Below are positions 1-10,135 of a DNA stretch of 64,000 bases, one piece after another. Positions within the stretch are counted from its first letter, which is position 1, and each line of letters starts with the position of its first letter. The stretch is from Taudactylus pleione. Its lineage: Eukaryota > Chordata > Amphibia > Anura > Myobatrachidae. The notes under the pieces were generated by a model. It was not told the DNA's origin, ran no database searches, and was given only the letters and a program-made list of their open reading frames with translations. The position numbers were made by a program, and so were the translations under genes. The stretch covers positions 1 through 64,000 of the forward strand of contig JAUIMM010000001.1 in NCBI GenBank assembly GCA_031769625.1, written 5' to 3'.

Positions 1-3000
1 CACCCCAGAGCAGGTACAGTGTATAAGCTGTACTATTATTACCTATATCCTCTATATACATACACTGTATACATTACACACCCAGAGCAGGTTATAGTGT
101 ATAGCTGTACTATTATTACCTATATCCTCCTATATACATACACTGTATACATTACACACCAGAGCAGGTACAGTGTATAGCTGATACTCATTATTACCTA
201 TATCCCTCCTATATACATACACTGTATACATTACACACCCAGAGCAGGTACAGTGTATAGCTGTACTATTATTACCTATATCCTCTATATACATACACTG
301 TATACATTACACACCCAGAGCAGGTACAGTGTATAGCTGTACTATTATTACCTATATCCTCCTATATACATACACTGTATACATTACACACCCAGAGCAG
401 GTACAGTGTATAGCTGTACTATTATTACCTATATCCTCTATATACATACACTGTATACCATTACACACCCAGAGCAGGTACAGTTGTATAGCTGTACTAT
501 TATTACCTATATCCTCCTATATACATACACTGTATACATTACACACCCAGAGCAGGTTACAGTGTATAGCTGTACTATTATTACCTATATCCTCTATATA
601 CATACACTGTATACATTACACACCCAGAGCAGGTATAGTGTATAGCTGTACTATTATTACCTATATCCTCTATATACATACACTGTATACATTACACACC
701 CAGAGCAGGTACAGTGTATAGCTGTACTATTATTACCTATATCCTCTATATACATACACTGTATACATTACACACCAGAGCAGGTATAGTGTATAGCTGT
801 ACTATTATTACCTATATCCTCTATATACATACACTGTATACATTACACACCCAGAGCAGGTACAGTGTATAGCTGTACTATTATTACCTATATCCTCCTA
901 TATACATACACTGTATACATTACACACCCAGAGCAGGTACAGTGTATAGCTGTACTATTATTACCTATATCCTCTATATACATACACTGTATACATTACA
1001 CACCCAGAGCAGGTACAGTGTATAGCTGTACTATTATTACCTATATCCTCTATATACATACACTGTATACATTACACACCCAGAGCAGGTACAGTGTATA
1101 GCTGTACTATTATTACCTATATCCTCTATATACATTACACTGTATACATTACACACCCAGAGCAGGTACAGTGTATAGCTGTACTATTATTACCTATATC
1201 CTCTATATACATACACTGTATACATTACACACCCAGAGCAGGTACAGTGTATAGCTGTACTATTATTACCTATATCCTCTATATACATACACTGTATACA
1301 TTACACACCCAGAGCAGGTACAGTGTATAGCTGTACTATTATTACCTATATCCTCCTATATACATACACTGTATACATTACACACCCAGAGCAGGTATAG
1401 TGTATAGCTGTACTATTATTACCTATATCCTCTATATACATACACTGTATACATTACACACCCAGAGCAGGTATAGTGTATAGCTGTACTATTATTACCT
1501 ATATCCTCCTATATACATACACTGTATACATTACACACCGAGAGCAGGTACAGTGTATAGCTGTACTATTATTACCTATATCCTCTATATACATACACTG
1601 TATACATTACACACCCAGAGCAGGTACAGTGTATAGCTGTACTATTATTACCTATATCCTCCTATATACATACACTGTATACATTACACACCCAGAGCAG
1701 GTACAGTGTATACTGTACTATTATTACCTATATCCTCTATATACATACACTGTATACATTACACACCCAGAGCAGGTACAGTGTATAGCTGTACTATTAT
1801 TACCTATATCTATATACATACACTGTATACATTACACACCCAGAGCAGGTACAGTGTACAGCTGTACTATTATTACCTATATCCTCTATATACATACACT
1901 GTATACATTACACACCCAGAGCAGGTATAGTGTACAGCTGTACTATTATTACCTATATCCTCCTATATACATACACTGTATACATTACACACCCAGAGCA
2001 GGTACAGTGTATAGCTGTACTATTATTACCTATATCCTCTATATACATACACTGTATACATTACACACCCAGAGCAGGTACAGTGTATAGCTGTACTATT
2101 ATTACCTATATCCTCCTATATACATACACTGTATACATTACACACCCAGAGCAGGTACAGTGTATAGCTGTACTATTATTACCTATATCCTCCTATATAC
2201 ATACACTGTATACATTACACACCCAGAGCAGGTACAGTGTATAGCTGTACTATTATTACCTATATCCTCTATATACATACACTGTATACATTATACACCC
2301 AGAGCAGGTACAGTGTATAGCTGTACTATTATTACCTATATCCTCTATATACATACACTGTATACATTACACACCCAGAGCAGGTACAGTGTATAGCTGT
2401 ACTATTATTACCTATATCCTCTATATACATACACTGTATACATTACACACCCAGAGCAGGTACAGTGTATACTGTACTATTATTACCTATATCCTCTATA
2501 TACATACACTGTATACATTACACACCCAGAGCAGGTACAGTGTATAGCTGTACTATTATTACCTATATCCTCTATATACATACACTGTATACATTACACA
2601 CCCAGAGCAGGTATAGTGTATAGCTGTACTATTATTACCTATATCCTCTATATACATACACTGTATACATTACACACCCAGAGCAGGTATAGTGTATAGC
2701 TGTACTATTATTACCTATATCCTCTATATACATACACTGTATACATTACACACCCAGAGCAGGTACAGGGTATAGCTGTACTATTATTACCTATATCCTC
2801 TATATACATACACTGTATACATTACACACCCAGAGCAGGTACAGGGTATAGCTGTACTATTATTACCTATATCCTCCTATATACATACACTGTATACATT
2901 ACACACCCAGAGCAGGTACAGTGTATAGCTGTACTATTATTACCTATATCCTCTATATACATACACTGTATACATTACACACCCAGAGCAGGTATAGTGT

Positions 3001-4020
3001 ATAGCTGTACTATTATTACCTATATCCTCTATATACATACACAGTATACATTACACACCCAGAGCAGGTACAGTGTATAGCTGTACTATTATTACCTATA
3101 TCCTCTATATACATACACTGTATACATTACACACCCAGAGCAGGTACAGGGTATAGCTGTACTATTATTACCTATATCCTCTATATACATACACTGTATA
3201 CATTACACACCCAGAGCAGGTATAGTGTATAGCTGTACTATTATTACCTATATCCTCCTATATACATACACTGTATACATTACACACCCAGAGCAGGTAC
3301 AGTGTATAGCTGTACTATTATTACCTATATCCTCTATATACATACACTGTATACATTACACACCCAGAGCAGGTATAGTGTATAGCTGTACTATTATTAC
3401 CTATATCCTCTATATACATACACTGTATACATTACACACCCAGAGCAGGTACAGTGTATAGCTGTACTATTATTACCTATATCCTCCTATATACATACAC
3501 TGTATACATTACACACCCAGAGCAGGTACAGTGTATAGCTGTACTATTATTACCTATATCCTCTATATACATACACTGTATACATTATACACCCAGAGCA
3601 GGTATAGTGTATAGCTGTACTATTATTACCTATATCCTCTATATACATACACTGTATACATTACACACCCAGAGCAGGTACAGTGTATAGCTGTACTATT
3701 ATTACCTATATCCTCTATATACATACACTGTATACATTACACACCCAGAGCAGGTACAGTATATAGCTGTACTATTATTACCTATATCCTCTATATACAT
3801 ACACTGTATACATTACACACCCAGAGCAGGTACAGTGTATACTGTACTATTATTACCTATATCCTCTATATACATACACTGTATACATTACACACCCAGA
3901 GCAGGTACAGGGTATAGCTGTACTATTATTACCTATATCATCTATATACATACACTGTATACATTACACACCCAGAGCAGGTACAGTGTATAGCTGTACT
4001 ATTATTACCTATATCCTCTA
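1..4020. repeat. 76-77 bp satellite array, left block
   Basis: About 52 near-identical head-to-tail units, already running at the window edge. Each unit includes ACAGTGTATAGCTGTACTAT, a TATATCCTC(C)TATATACATA segment and CACACCCAGAGCAGG. Units are 76 bp, or 77 bp when an extra C gives CCTCCTATA. The 77-bp variants often recur about every three units (229-230 bp), suggesting a trimeric higher-order pattern. Short open frames rich in Y, T and I are products of the repeat, not genes. The block stops mid-unit at 4020 and resumes exactly at 10136. Confidence 0.97.
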
Positions 4021-4173
4021 TTTCTACTTCAGGGTCCATAGGGGGTCCACAGGGTTGACCTTGGGGTTATAGCTGGAACAGGATCCATGGGCACCACACA
4101 GTTAAGCTTTTAGCTCCCAGGATGCACTTGGGTCCTCCTCTATACCCCGCCCCCGAGCCACAGGCACCCCAGT
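4021..4173 (+). repeat. DIRS left inverted terminal repeat
   Basis: The sequence from TTTCTACTTCAGGGTCCATA to ...CACCCCAGT is the reverse complement of 9950-10097. The outermost 25-30 bases differ: left has TTCAGGGTCCATAGGGGGTC where right, reversed, has GAAGTCCATAGGGTC. The inner ~125 bp match without visible differences. Confidence 0.93.
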
Positions 4174-5187
4174 GTAAGCTGGTGCCCGGCCGGAGTCGGT
4201 CACCGCGCAGGGGGGCTGCAGGAGCAGCCCCCAAAAGCTTTTATTTTAAGTTAAATTTTATTTATTTTTAATCTATTTTTACTACAGACGGCAGCGAAGG
4301 GCTGTCTGTACAGACGCCCACGCTGCCGCTCTGATCCCCGACTGGCGCCGCGACGCCAGTACTGATCTGGGGATCGCATTGGGAGGGCAGAGTCCGTACT
4401 AGCCGGACTCTGTCTACCTCCCAGGACTGCTGCCGGAGTCGCCGGGGATTCAGGTAAGCCGCGCGTCGCTGGCTAGCGGCGGCGCGCGGAATGCCTTAAA
4501 TGCAGTCCTTTAGCCTCCGGTCCGGGGGACAGACCGGAGGCTGCTGGCAGTGGCGGCGGGCCCCCCCCATAACCCGTGGGACCACTAGACCACCAGGGAT
4601 AACCGGCAAGCGGGAAGCCAGCATCCCTGGGGTTAATGGCCAGCCAGGGGAGGAAGCCTTCCCTGTCAGCGGCTCCTCCCCTCAGCTCAGCGCGCCTTTC
4701 AGCACGCAGTCTGGCGTCGCTGAGCTGCAGATTCCTCGGCCACTCCTCCTCTGAGGTCTCCAGCGGCCATTTTCCCAGTGGCAGCGCAGATCTCAGGGAG
4801 CACGCGGACCGGTCCCCCTGTGTACCTCTCCCCTGATTAAGGACAGCGTACACAGCACTATAGCCCTCCCAGACACTGAATCTGGGCAGGTTGATTGTAG
4901 TGTAAAGGTGCAGTGAGTATATCTTCCTGCATGGTATGTGACTTTTTGCTAGTGCTGCCTGTCTGTGCTTATTTTCCGCTTACTGTCAGCTTATACCTAT
5001 CCCTTTACTTCTCCTACAAGCCCTGCAGGTGTGTGGGGGAGGGGCGTTTCTACTGACCTCACTTATATAGATCACGTATTTGTGAGGTCCGTCACATACA
5101 GTTGTGTGCTACTCAGTGCCATATTGTGGGCTGTTGTTCAGCACACCGGTGAGTGCGTTTTACTTCTACCCTGGTGCCAGATATATA
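4174..5187 (+). other. DIRS 5' leader
   Basis: GC- and CpG-rich leader between the left ITR and the gag-like frame. It probably holds the promoter and untranslated leader. No TATA box or other site could be assigned with confidence, and the short open frames on both strands show no recognisable domain. Confidence 0.6.
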
Positions 5188-6750
5188 ATGTATTCTGTCA
5201 TGTCAGACGAGGAGGTTGAGCGCTCAGTGGCTCCGGTGTTGGCCTCCTGCGGACGCTGTTCTGCAGGAGTAGATAGGGAGGATTTGTCACAGGATGGCCT
5301 GTGTAGTCGATGCCAGGTGGCTCCTGGCCCATCCAGACCTTCTCTGGCGCAGGAACCACCGTGGGCGATGTTTTCTCAAGTGCTGGTGTCTATTGCGGAC
5401 CGTCTGTCGGTCCCGACTGCTCTCCCTACTAGGGCGGTGCCCCAGCCGACCATCCCCCATTCCCCGGGTGTCCCGCAGTTATTGCGGAGTCCTCCTGGGT
5501 CTCAATCAGTTGGTCCCTTTGGGGGGTTGCCTATGTATATACAGGCTTCCCCTGTGCCGCAGCAGCCTGTGGTACCTTTTCAGGCCCCTATGGCGACGCC
5601 TCCACCATGGGTGGATGTGCTCTCCAACTCCGTGCAAAATTTGGCGGCCGCTTCCTCGGCTTTTCAGTCAATGTTGCAGACTGACATGCCTTCTAGGATT
5701 TCTAAACGCCCACTCATGGCATGGGCTGCTCAGGTATCGGACTCAGAGGGTTCCTCAGATGATGGGGAGGTCCCTGATGACACTGACTCGGACGCCTCGG
5801 TCCAGGAAATGGATACCAAGTCGTCCATTAATGTGCGAGCACTAGTTAGGGCGGTGCGAGCTATTCTTCTTATAGAGGATGAGGCACCGGTTCCTAGGTC
5901 GAAGTTTCCTAGTTTCAAAAAAACTAAGGTGGCTTCTGCGGTGTTTCCCCTGTCTGATCAGTTGACGGATCATATGGCGGTAGCTTGGCAGGCGCCCAGT
6001 AAGAGATTCCTTCCTCAGAAGCGGTTGGCTTCTAATTACCCCTTCCCTGAGGCACATTGTAAAAAATGGGAAACTCCACCGGCGGTGGATTCCCATGTCA
6101 CCCGTTTAACTCGGGGCGCCACCTTACCATTACCGTCGATATCCTCGCTGAAGGATCCCACGGACAGGAAAGTTGAGACTTGCTTAAAGTCTATTTACTC
6201 CCTCTCCGGGGCGGTGGCCCGACCGTCCATGGCCATTTCCTGGGTGGCCAAGGCCATTGAGGGGTGGGCCAATGCATTGGAAGATACCTTCCCGGACGAC
6301 GCTCCGGATGTCCAGCGGGCATTGTTGGGACAAATGAGGGACGCCGCTTCTTACATTGGAGAAGCTTCTTTAGATGCTAGTCTGCTGACCTCGCGGGTAT
6401 CGGCTGCAGCGGTGTCTGCCCGCCGATCCTTATGGTTGCGGTCCTGGAGAGCGGACTCTGATTCAAAGAAAGGTCTGGAGGCCTTACCTTTCAATGGGGA
6501 ATTACTATTTGGTCCGGACTTGGACAAAATAGTGGACACCCTGGCTAAATCCAAGTCGGCCTTCCTCCCTTCGGCGGCACTGCCTGCTAAGGTTCGGAGT
6601 TCGGCTTTTCGTTCCTTTCGGGTTCAGGGTAAGGCGAAAGGTCAGTCCTTCCCGAGACAGTCTGCGAGTAAGACGGCCTCTAAACCCAAGAAGCAAGCCT
6701 GGAGTGCTCGGCGCCCTTCTTCCAAGCAGGAAGATAAACCTGCGGCCTGA
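5188..6750 (+). CDS. DIRS gag-like protein (ORF1)
   Basis: About 520 residues from the ATG at 5188 (MYSVMSDEEVERS); a second in-frame ATG at 5200 gives MSDEEVERS. The frame is open back to 5104, but that N-terminus is unconvincing. Near the N-terminus are two CxxC pairs (CGRC ... CSRC), a possible zinc-binding ribbon. A Pro/Gln-rich stretch and an acidic Ser/Asp-rich segment (around 5740-5810) follow. The C-terminus is basic, rich in Lys, Arg and Ser, and suits nucleic-acid binding. Position just upstream of RT makes it the structural (gag-like) ORF1 of DIRS elements, which in this family is recognised mainly by position. It ends at TGA 6748-6750 and overlaps the RT frame by at least 47 nt. 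The same frame stays open after this TGA all the way to the end of the recombinase. Confidence 0.8.
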   Translation: MYSVMSDEEVERSVAPVLASCGRCSAGVDREDLSQDGLCSRCQVAPGPSRPSLAQEPPWAMFSQVLVSIADRLSVPTALPTRAVPQPTIPHSPGVPQLLRSPPGSQSVGPFGGLPMYIQASPVPQQPVVPFQAPMATPPPWVDVLSNSVQNLAAASSAFQSMLQTDMPSRISKRPLMAWAAQVSDSEGSSDDGEVPDDTDSDASVQEMDTKSSINVRALVRAVRAILLIEDEAPVPRSKFPSFKKTKVASAVFPLSDQLTDHMAVAWQAPSKRFLPQKRLASNYPFPEAHCKKWETPPAVDSHVTRLTRGATLPLPSISSLKDPTDRKVETCLKSIYSLSGAVARPSMAISWVAKAIEGWANALEDTFPDDAPDVQRALLGQMRDAASYIGEASLDASLLTSRVSAAAVSARRSLWLRSWRADSDSKKGLEALPFNGELLFGPDLDKIVDTLAKSKSAFLPSAALPAKVRSSAFRSFRVQGKAKGQSFPRQSASKTASKPKKQAWSARRPSSKQEDKPAA

Positions 6751-8656
6751 TGGGACGGGCCTCCCTCTGGGGGACCTCAGAGTGGGAGGCCGACTTCTTC
6801 TATTTGCCCAGTGCTGGCACAATACCACCACGGATGCCTGGGTTCGAGAAGTGGTCTCCCAGGGGTACGCCCTGTCTTTTCGGCACAGACCACCCCACCA
6901 GTTTTTCTGCACAAGTCCTTCTCAGGACAAGACCAAGGCGTTACAGGTTCAGGAGGCTATAGAGTCCTTGCTGAAAGCAGGGGTCATTGTTCCCGTTCCT
7001 CTATCACAACGAGGGACGGGGTATTATTCGTCTCTGTTTCTGGTGCAGAAACCCAATGGTTCTCATCGCCCTATCCTCAACTTGAAGTCTCTGAACAAAT
7101 TCCTCAGAGTTCCCAAGTTCAGGATGGAAACGTTACGTTCCATCATTCTGGCGATGGAACCGGGGGATTACATGGTGTCCCTGGACATCCAGGACGCCTA
7201 CCTCCATGTTCCGATAGCATCTTCACACCAGCGGTATCTGAGGTTCGCTATCCTTCAACACCACTATCAGTTCCGGGCGCTACCCTTTGGTCTCTCCACG
7301 GCACCGAGGGTGTTCACGAAGATTATGGCGGTCATGGCCGCACATCTTCGGAACCAGAATGTACGGCTGCTGCCGTACCTGGACGACCTCCTGTTGCTGG
7401 CGAGCTCCCCGGAGGTACTGCTTCAACATCTCCACCTGACGATCGCTTGCCTGCAAGCACACGGGTGGTTGATAAATTGGAAAAAGTCCTCCCTGATTCC
7501 ATCACAGCGGATGGTTCATTTGGGAGCCCTGCTGGATTCGCGTCAGCAAAGGATCTTCCTGACTCCGGAGAAGGTCGCCTCACTACAGCTGCGGATACGC
7601 AGTTGCCTGAGCCGTTGCCGCCTGTCGGTCCATTCGGCTATGAGAGTTCTGGGGTCCATGGTGTCGACATTCGACATGGTGGAATTTGCCCAGTTCCATT
7701 CCCGGCCCCTGCAGGGGCTGATTCTATCAGAATGGAACGGGTTACCTCACCGGATCCGCTCTCAGGTGCTGGTGTTGTCTCCGGACGTTCGGCTATCTTT
7801 GGCTTGGTGGCTTCAGACAGCTCATCTGGTCGAGGGGCGCCCATTTTGGGTCCCGGACTGGGTCCTGCTCACGACGGATGCCAGTCTCCGGGGTTGGGGG
7901 GCAGTGACCGGCTCTTTGTCGCTTCAGGGTCGTTGGTCAGCGGAAGAAGCACTTCTCCCCATCAACATCCTGGAACTGCGGGCAGTATACAAGGCCCTGC
8001 AGTCGTCCGGCCCCGCTCTTCACGGAAGGGCGGTACAGGTGCAGTCCGACAACGCCACCACGGTGGCGTATATCAATCACCAAGGCGGAACTCGCAGTCA
8101 GGCAGCGATGTCGGAGGTGTCTCGTATCCTGTCTTGGGCGGAGGGTCACATTCCAGTGATCTCGGCGGTCTTCATCCCCGGAGTCCTCAATTGGGAGGCG
8201 GACTTCCTCAGCCGTCACGACGTGCATCCCGGGGAATGGTCGCTTCACCCAGAGGTGTTTCAGCTACTCGTGGACAGGTGGGGACTGCCGGAGCTGGACT
8301 TGATGGCCTCCCGTCACAATCACAAGTTGCCCGTTTACGGGTCAAGGACAAGAGACGCAGGTGCAAGTCTGGTGGACGCGCTGTCGCTGACATGGACGTT
8401 TCACCTGGCGTATCTGTTTCCTCCGATATCCCTGCTTCCTCGGGTTCTGCGGAAATTCAAGCAGGACGGCGGCATGCTCGTGCTGGTAGCTCCGGCCTGG
8501 CCCAGACGTCCTTGGTACTCCGATCTGAGGAGCCTCTCCATCGACGTTCCGTACCTTCTTCCTCAACGTCGGGACCTGTTGTCTCAGGGGCCCTGCCTTT
8601 ACCCGGATCTGGGTCGGCTGTCTTTGACGGCGTGGCTCTTGAGACAGCCGTCTTGA
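6704..8656 (+). CDS. DIRS reverse transcriptase / RNase H (ORF2)
   Basis: About 650 residues copying the element RNA into DNA. RT palm: SLDIQDAY with the first catalytic Asp near residue 161, ALPFGLSTAPRVF, and YLDD at residues 225-228 (codons 7376-7387). The RNase H fold follows with TTDAS (Asp near 392), a Glu in NILELRAV, and QSDN (Asp near 449). The C-terminal part (DLMASRHNHKLPVY, VDALSLTW, FPPISLLPRVLRK, APAWPRRPWY) resembles the module after RNase H in DIRS/Ngaro elements, sometimes called methyltransferase-like. The frame opens inside the gag frame. The first in-frame codon usable as a start is GTG, and the first ATG lies within the RT domain, so expression as a gag-RT fusion by frameshift (gag frame 1 to frame 2) is the simplest model. 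No internal stop. Confidence 0.93.
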   Translation: MLGALLPSRKINLRPDGTGLPLGDLRVGGRLLLFAQCWHNTTTDAWVREVVSQGYALSFRHRPPHQFFCTSPSQDKTKALQVQEAIESLLKAGVIVPVPLSQRGTGYYSSLFLVQKPNGSHRPILNLKSLNKFLRVPKFRMETLRSIILAMEPGDYMVSLDIQDAYLHVPIASSHQRYLRFAILQHHYQFRALPFGLSTAPRVFTKIMAVMAAHLRNQNVRLLPYLDDLLLLASSPEVLLQHLHLTIACLQAHGWLINWKKSSLIPSQRMVHLGALLDSRQQRIFLTPEKVASLQLRIRSCLSRCRLSVHSAMRVLGSMVSTFDMVEFAQFHSRPLQGLILSEWNGLPHRIRSQVLVLSPDVRLSLAWWLQTAHLVEGRPFWVPDWVLLTTDASLRGWGAVTGSLSLQGRWSAEEALLPINILELRAVYKALQSSGPALHGRAVQVQSDNATTVAYINHQGGTRSQAAMSEVSRILSWAEGHIPVISAVFIPGVLNWEADFLSRHDVHPGEWSLHPEVFQLLVDRWGLPELDLMASRHNHKLPVYGSRTRDAGASLVDALSLTWTFHLAYLFPPISLLPRVLRKFKQDGGMLVLVAPAWPRRPWYSDLRSLSIDVPYLLPQRRDLLSQGPCLYPDLGRLSLTAWLLRQPS

Positions 8657-9672
8657 GGTCTCGGGGCTTCTCCAGTTCGGTTATTGGTACGATGCTCAGG
8701 GCACGCAAGCCTGCTTCAGCACGGATTTATCACAGAGTGTGTCACACTTACTTTCAGTGGTGTGAGTCCAGACTTTATGATCCTCAGGTGTTCCGAGTTT
8801 CTAGGATCTTGGAATTTCTTCAGTCAGGATTGGATCTCGGCTTACGCCTTGCATCTCTGAAGGTTCATGTGTCCGCCTTGTCCGTGTGGTTTCAACGGCG
8901 GATTGCAATACTACCAGACGTTCACACCTTTTTCCAAGGTGTTATCAGGATCCAGCCTCCCTTTGTGCCTCCGGTGGCTCCTTGGGACTTGGCGGTGGTG
9001 CTACGGGTCCTGCAGGGTCCTCCGTTTGAGCCTCTTGAGGCGGTGGAGCTCAAGTGGCTGACATTTAAGACGGTTTTTCTCCTGGCAATTGCTTCGGCCA
9101 GGAGGGTGTCTGAATTGGGGGCGCTTTCCTGTCGCCCTCCTTTCCTAATTTTTCACCAGGACAGAGCGGTGCTCCGCACTCGTCCTGAGTTTTTGCCCAA
9201 AGTGGTCTCGAAGTTCCATATTAATCAGGAACTTGTTGTGCCAGCTTTTCAGTCCCCTGATCTTTCAGTTGGTGAGACTTCCTTAGATGTGGTCAGGGCG
9301 CTTAGAATTTATGTAGACCGGACGGCTTCGGTTAGGAAGTCTGATTCCTTGTTTATCCTCTTTGGTTTTCACAAGAGGGGTTGGCCTGCCAACAAACAAA
9401 CGTTAGCCCGTTGGCTTCGTTCCGTTATTTGTGAGGCTTATGCACAGGAGGGCTTACCTGTGCCAGCCTCTGTTAAGGCTCATTCCACTCGTTCTGTGGG
9501 TCCGTCTTGGGCTGCTAGACATGGCGCTTCTGCTGTTCAGCTGTGTAGGGCGGCCACTTGGTCTTCAATTCAAACGTTTTTGAGGTTCTATGCGTTTGAC
9601 ACCTTTGCCTCTCAGGATGCATCCTTTGGGCGCCGGGTACTCCTTTCAGCACAGGAGCGTCCCCGCCCTTAG
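6811..9672 (+). CDS. DIRS tyrosine recombinase (ORF3), long frame overlapping RT
   Basis: The frame is open from 6751, straight after the gag TGA, to TAG at 9670-9672. Only the last ~345 residues (from about 8630) look like a real domain. A core-binding helix region (ARKPASARIYHRVCHTYFQW) leads into a catalytic domain with the tyrosine recombinase set: Arg in ARRVSELGAL (near residue 765 counted from 6811), HSTRS giving His 891 and Arg 894, Trp 917 in TWSS, and nucleophile Tyr 927 in FLRFYAFD. It would insert the circular DNA without target duplication, matching the clean insertion seen here. The first ~600 codons lie over RT/RNase H in another frame and are probably a shadow. Translation could start at an internal ATG (for example 8692) or by read-through of the gag TGA in the same frame. 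Confidence 0.88.
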   Translation: MLAQYHHGCLGSRSGLPGVRPVFSAQTTPPVFLHKSFSGQDQGVTGSGGYRVLAESRGHCSRSSITTRDGVLFVSVSGAETQWFSSPYPQLEVSEQIPQSSQVQDGNVTFHHSGDGTGGLHGVPGHPGRLPPCSDSIFTPAVSEVRYPSTPLSVPGATLWSLHGTEGVHEDYGGHGRTSSEPECTAAAVPGRPPVAGELPGGTASTSPPDDRLPASTRVVDKLEKVLPDSITADGSFGSPAGFASAKDLPDSGEGRLTTAADTQLPEPLPPVGPFGYESSGVHGVDIRHGGICPVPFPAPAGADSIRMERVTSPDPLSGAGVVSGRSAIFGLVASDSSSGRGAPILGPGLGPAHDGCQSPGLGGSDRLFVASGSLVSGRSTSPHQHPGTAGSIQGPAVVRPRSSRKGGTGAVRQRHHGGVYQSPRRNSQSGSDVGGVSYPVLGGGSHSSDLGGLHPRSPQLGGGLPQPSRRASRGMVASPRGVSATRGQVGTAGAGLDGLPSQSQVARLRVKDKRRRCKSGGRAVADMDVSPGVSVSSDIPASSGSAEIQAGRRHARAGSSGLAQTSLVLRSEEPLHRRSVPSSSTSGPVVSGALPLPGSGSAVFDGVALETAVLRSRGFSSSVIGTMLRARKPASARIYHRVCHTYFQWCESRLYDPQVFRVSRILEFLQSGLDLGLRLASLKVHVSALSVWFQRRIAILPDVHTFFQGVIRIQPPFVPPVAPWDLAVVLRVLQGPPFEPLEAVELKWLTFKTVFLLAIASARRVSELGALSCRPPFLIFHQDRAVLRTRPEFLPKVVSKFHINQELVVPAFQSPDLSVGETSLDVVRALRIYVDRTASVRKSDSLFILFGFHKRGWPANKQTLARWLRSVICEAYAQEGLPVPASVKAHSTRSVGPSWAARHGASAVQLCRAATWSSIQTFLRFYAFDTFASQDASFGRRVLLSAQERPRP

Positions 9673-9691
9673 TTGTACTGCTTTGGGACAT

Positions 9692-9803
9692 CCCCAAGGT
9701 CAACCCTGTGGACCCCCTATGGACCCTGAAGTAGAAAACAAGAGATATGGTAAGAACTTACCTTTGTTATCTCTGTTTCTACGAAGTCCATAGGGTCCAC
9801 AGG
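9692..9803 (+). other. DIRS internal complementary region
   Basis: 9692-9737 is the reverse complement of the left terminus (from 4021). Immediately after it, 9738-9803 is the reverse complement of the right terminus (10070-10135). The fusion point GTAGAAA|ACAAGAG marks the element ends exactly and represents the end-to-end junction. In the established DIRS model this region templates completion of the ends and circle formation. It begins 20 bp after the recombinase stop. Confidence 0.93.
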
Positions 9804-9949
9804 ACTTCGCCCTGACGCACCTGGCTTCAAATGGGCTGTGTGGCTGGTCACCGGTTTTCCGTCTCCTATTGCTGTGAGTATGGTTTCTTGTGTGTTCCAG
9901 TCTTCCTTCTCTCTGTTCCATATTCTCCTCCGGCCTAGGCTGCTTACCA

Positions 9950-10097
9950 ACTGGGGTGCCTGTGGCTCGGGGGCGGGGTATAGAGGAGGACCCAAGTGCA
10001 TCCTGGGAGCTAAAAGCTTAACTGTGTGGTGCCCATGGATCCTGTTCCAGCTATAACCCCAAGGTCAACCCTGTGGACCCTATGGACTTCGTAGAAA
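9950..10097 (-). repeat. DIRS right inverted terminal repeat
   Basis: Reverse complement of 4021-4173, ending ...GACTTCGTAGAAA. It is followed by a 38 bp extension that has no counterpart at the left end. Confidence 0.93.
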
Positions 10098-10135
10098 CAG
10101 AGATAACAAAGGTAAGTTCTTACCATATCTCTTGT
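10098..10135 (+). other. Right-end extension of DIRS with a palindrome
   Basis: Unique 38 bp tail beyond the right ITR, reappearing reverse-complemented in the internal complementary region. It contains GGTAAGTTCTTACC, a perfect 6-bp inverted repeat with a 2-bp spacer. A one-sided extension of the right ITR is typical of DIRS elements. The palindrome could be the recombinase binding site (inference). Confidence 0.8.

Larger units (their letters stand above)
4021..10135 (+). mobile_element. Complete DIRS1-like tyrosine-recombinase retrotransposon
   Basis: A 6,115 bp element sits inside the 76-77 bp satellite. Removing it rejoins CCTCTA to TATACATACAC as an uninterrupted unit, so there is no target-site duplication. 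That is expected when a tyrosine recombinase inserts a circular intermediate. It has inverted terminal repeats, an internal complementary region made of the reverse complements of both termini, and three long open frames: gag-like, RT/RNase H and tyrosine recombinase. All three lack internal stops, and the ITRs are identical over about 125 bp, which suggests a recent and possibly active copy. The family is diagnosed from this structure together with the RT and recombinase motifs. Confidence 0.95.

Noticed and set aside
329..3690. Many 75-200 codon frames rich in Tyr, Thr and Ile
   Set aside because: They are translations of the 76-77 bp satellite, restart every few units and have no independent coding signal; the same holds in 10073-13992.
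4473..4853. 126-codon minus-strand frame in the DIRS leader
   Set aside because: GC-rich leader; no domain and opposite to the element's transcription.
7280..8708. Minus-strand frames of 60-103 codons across the DIRS RT region
   Set aside because: Shadows of the well-supported RT/RNase H frame in GC-rich sequence.
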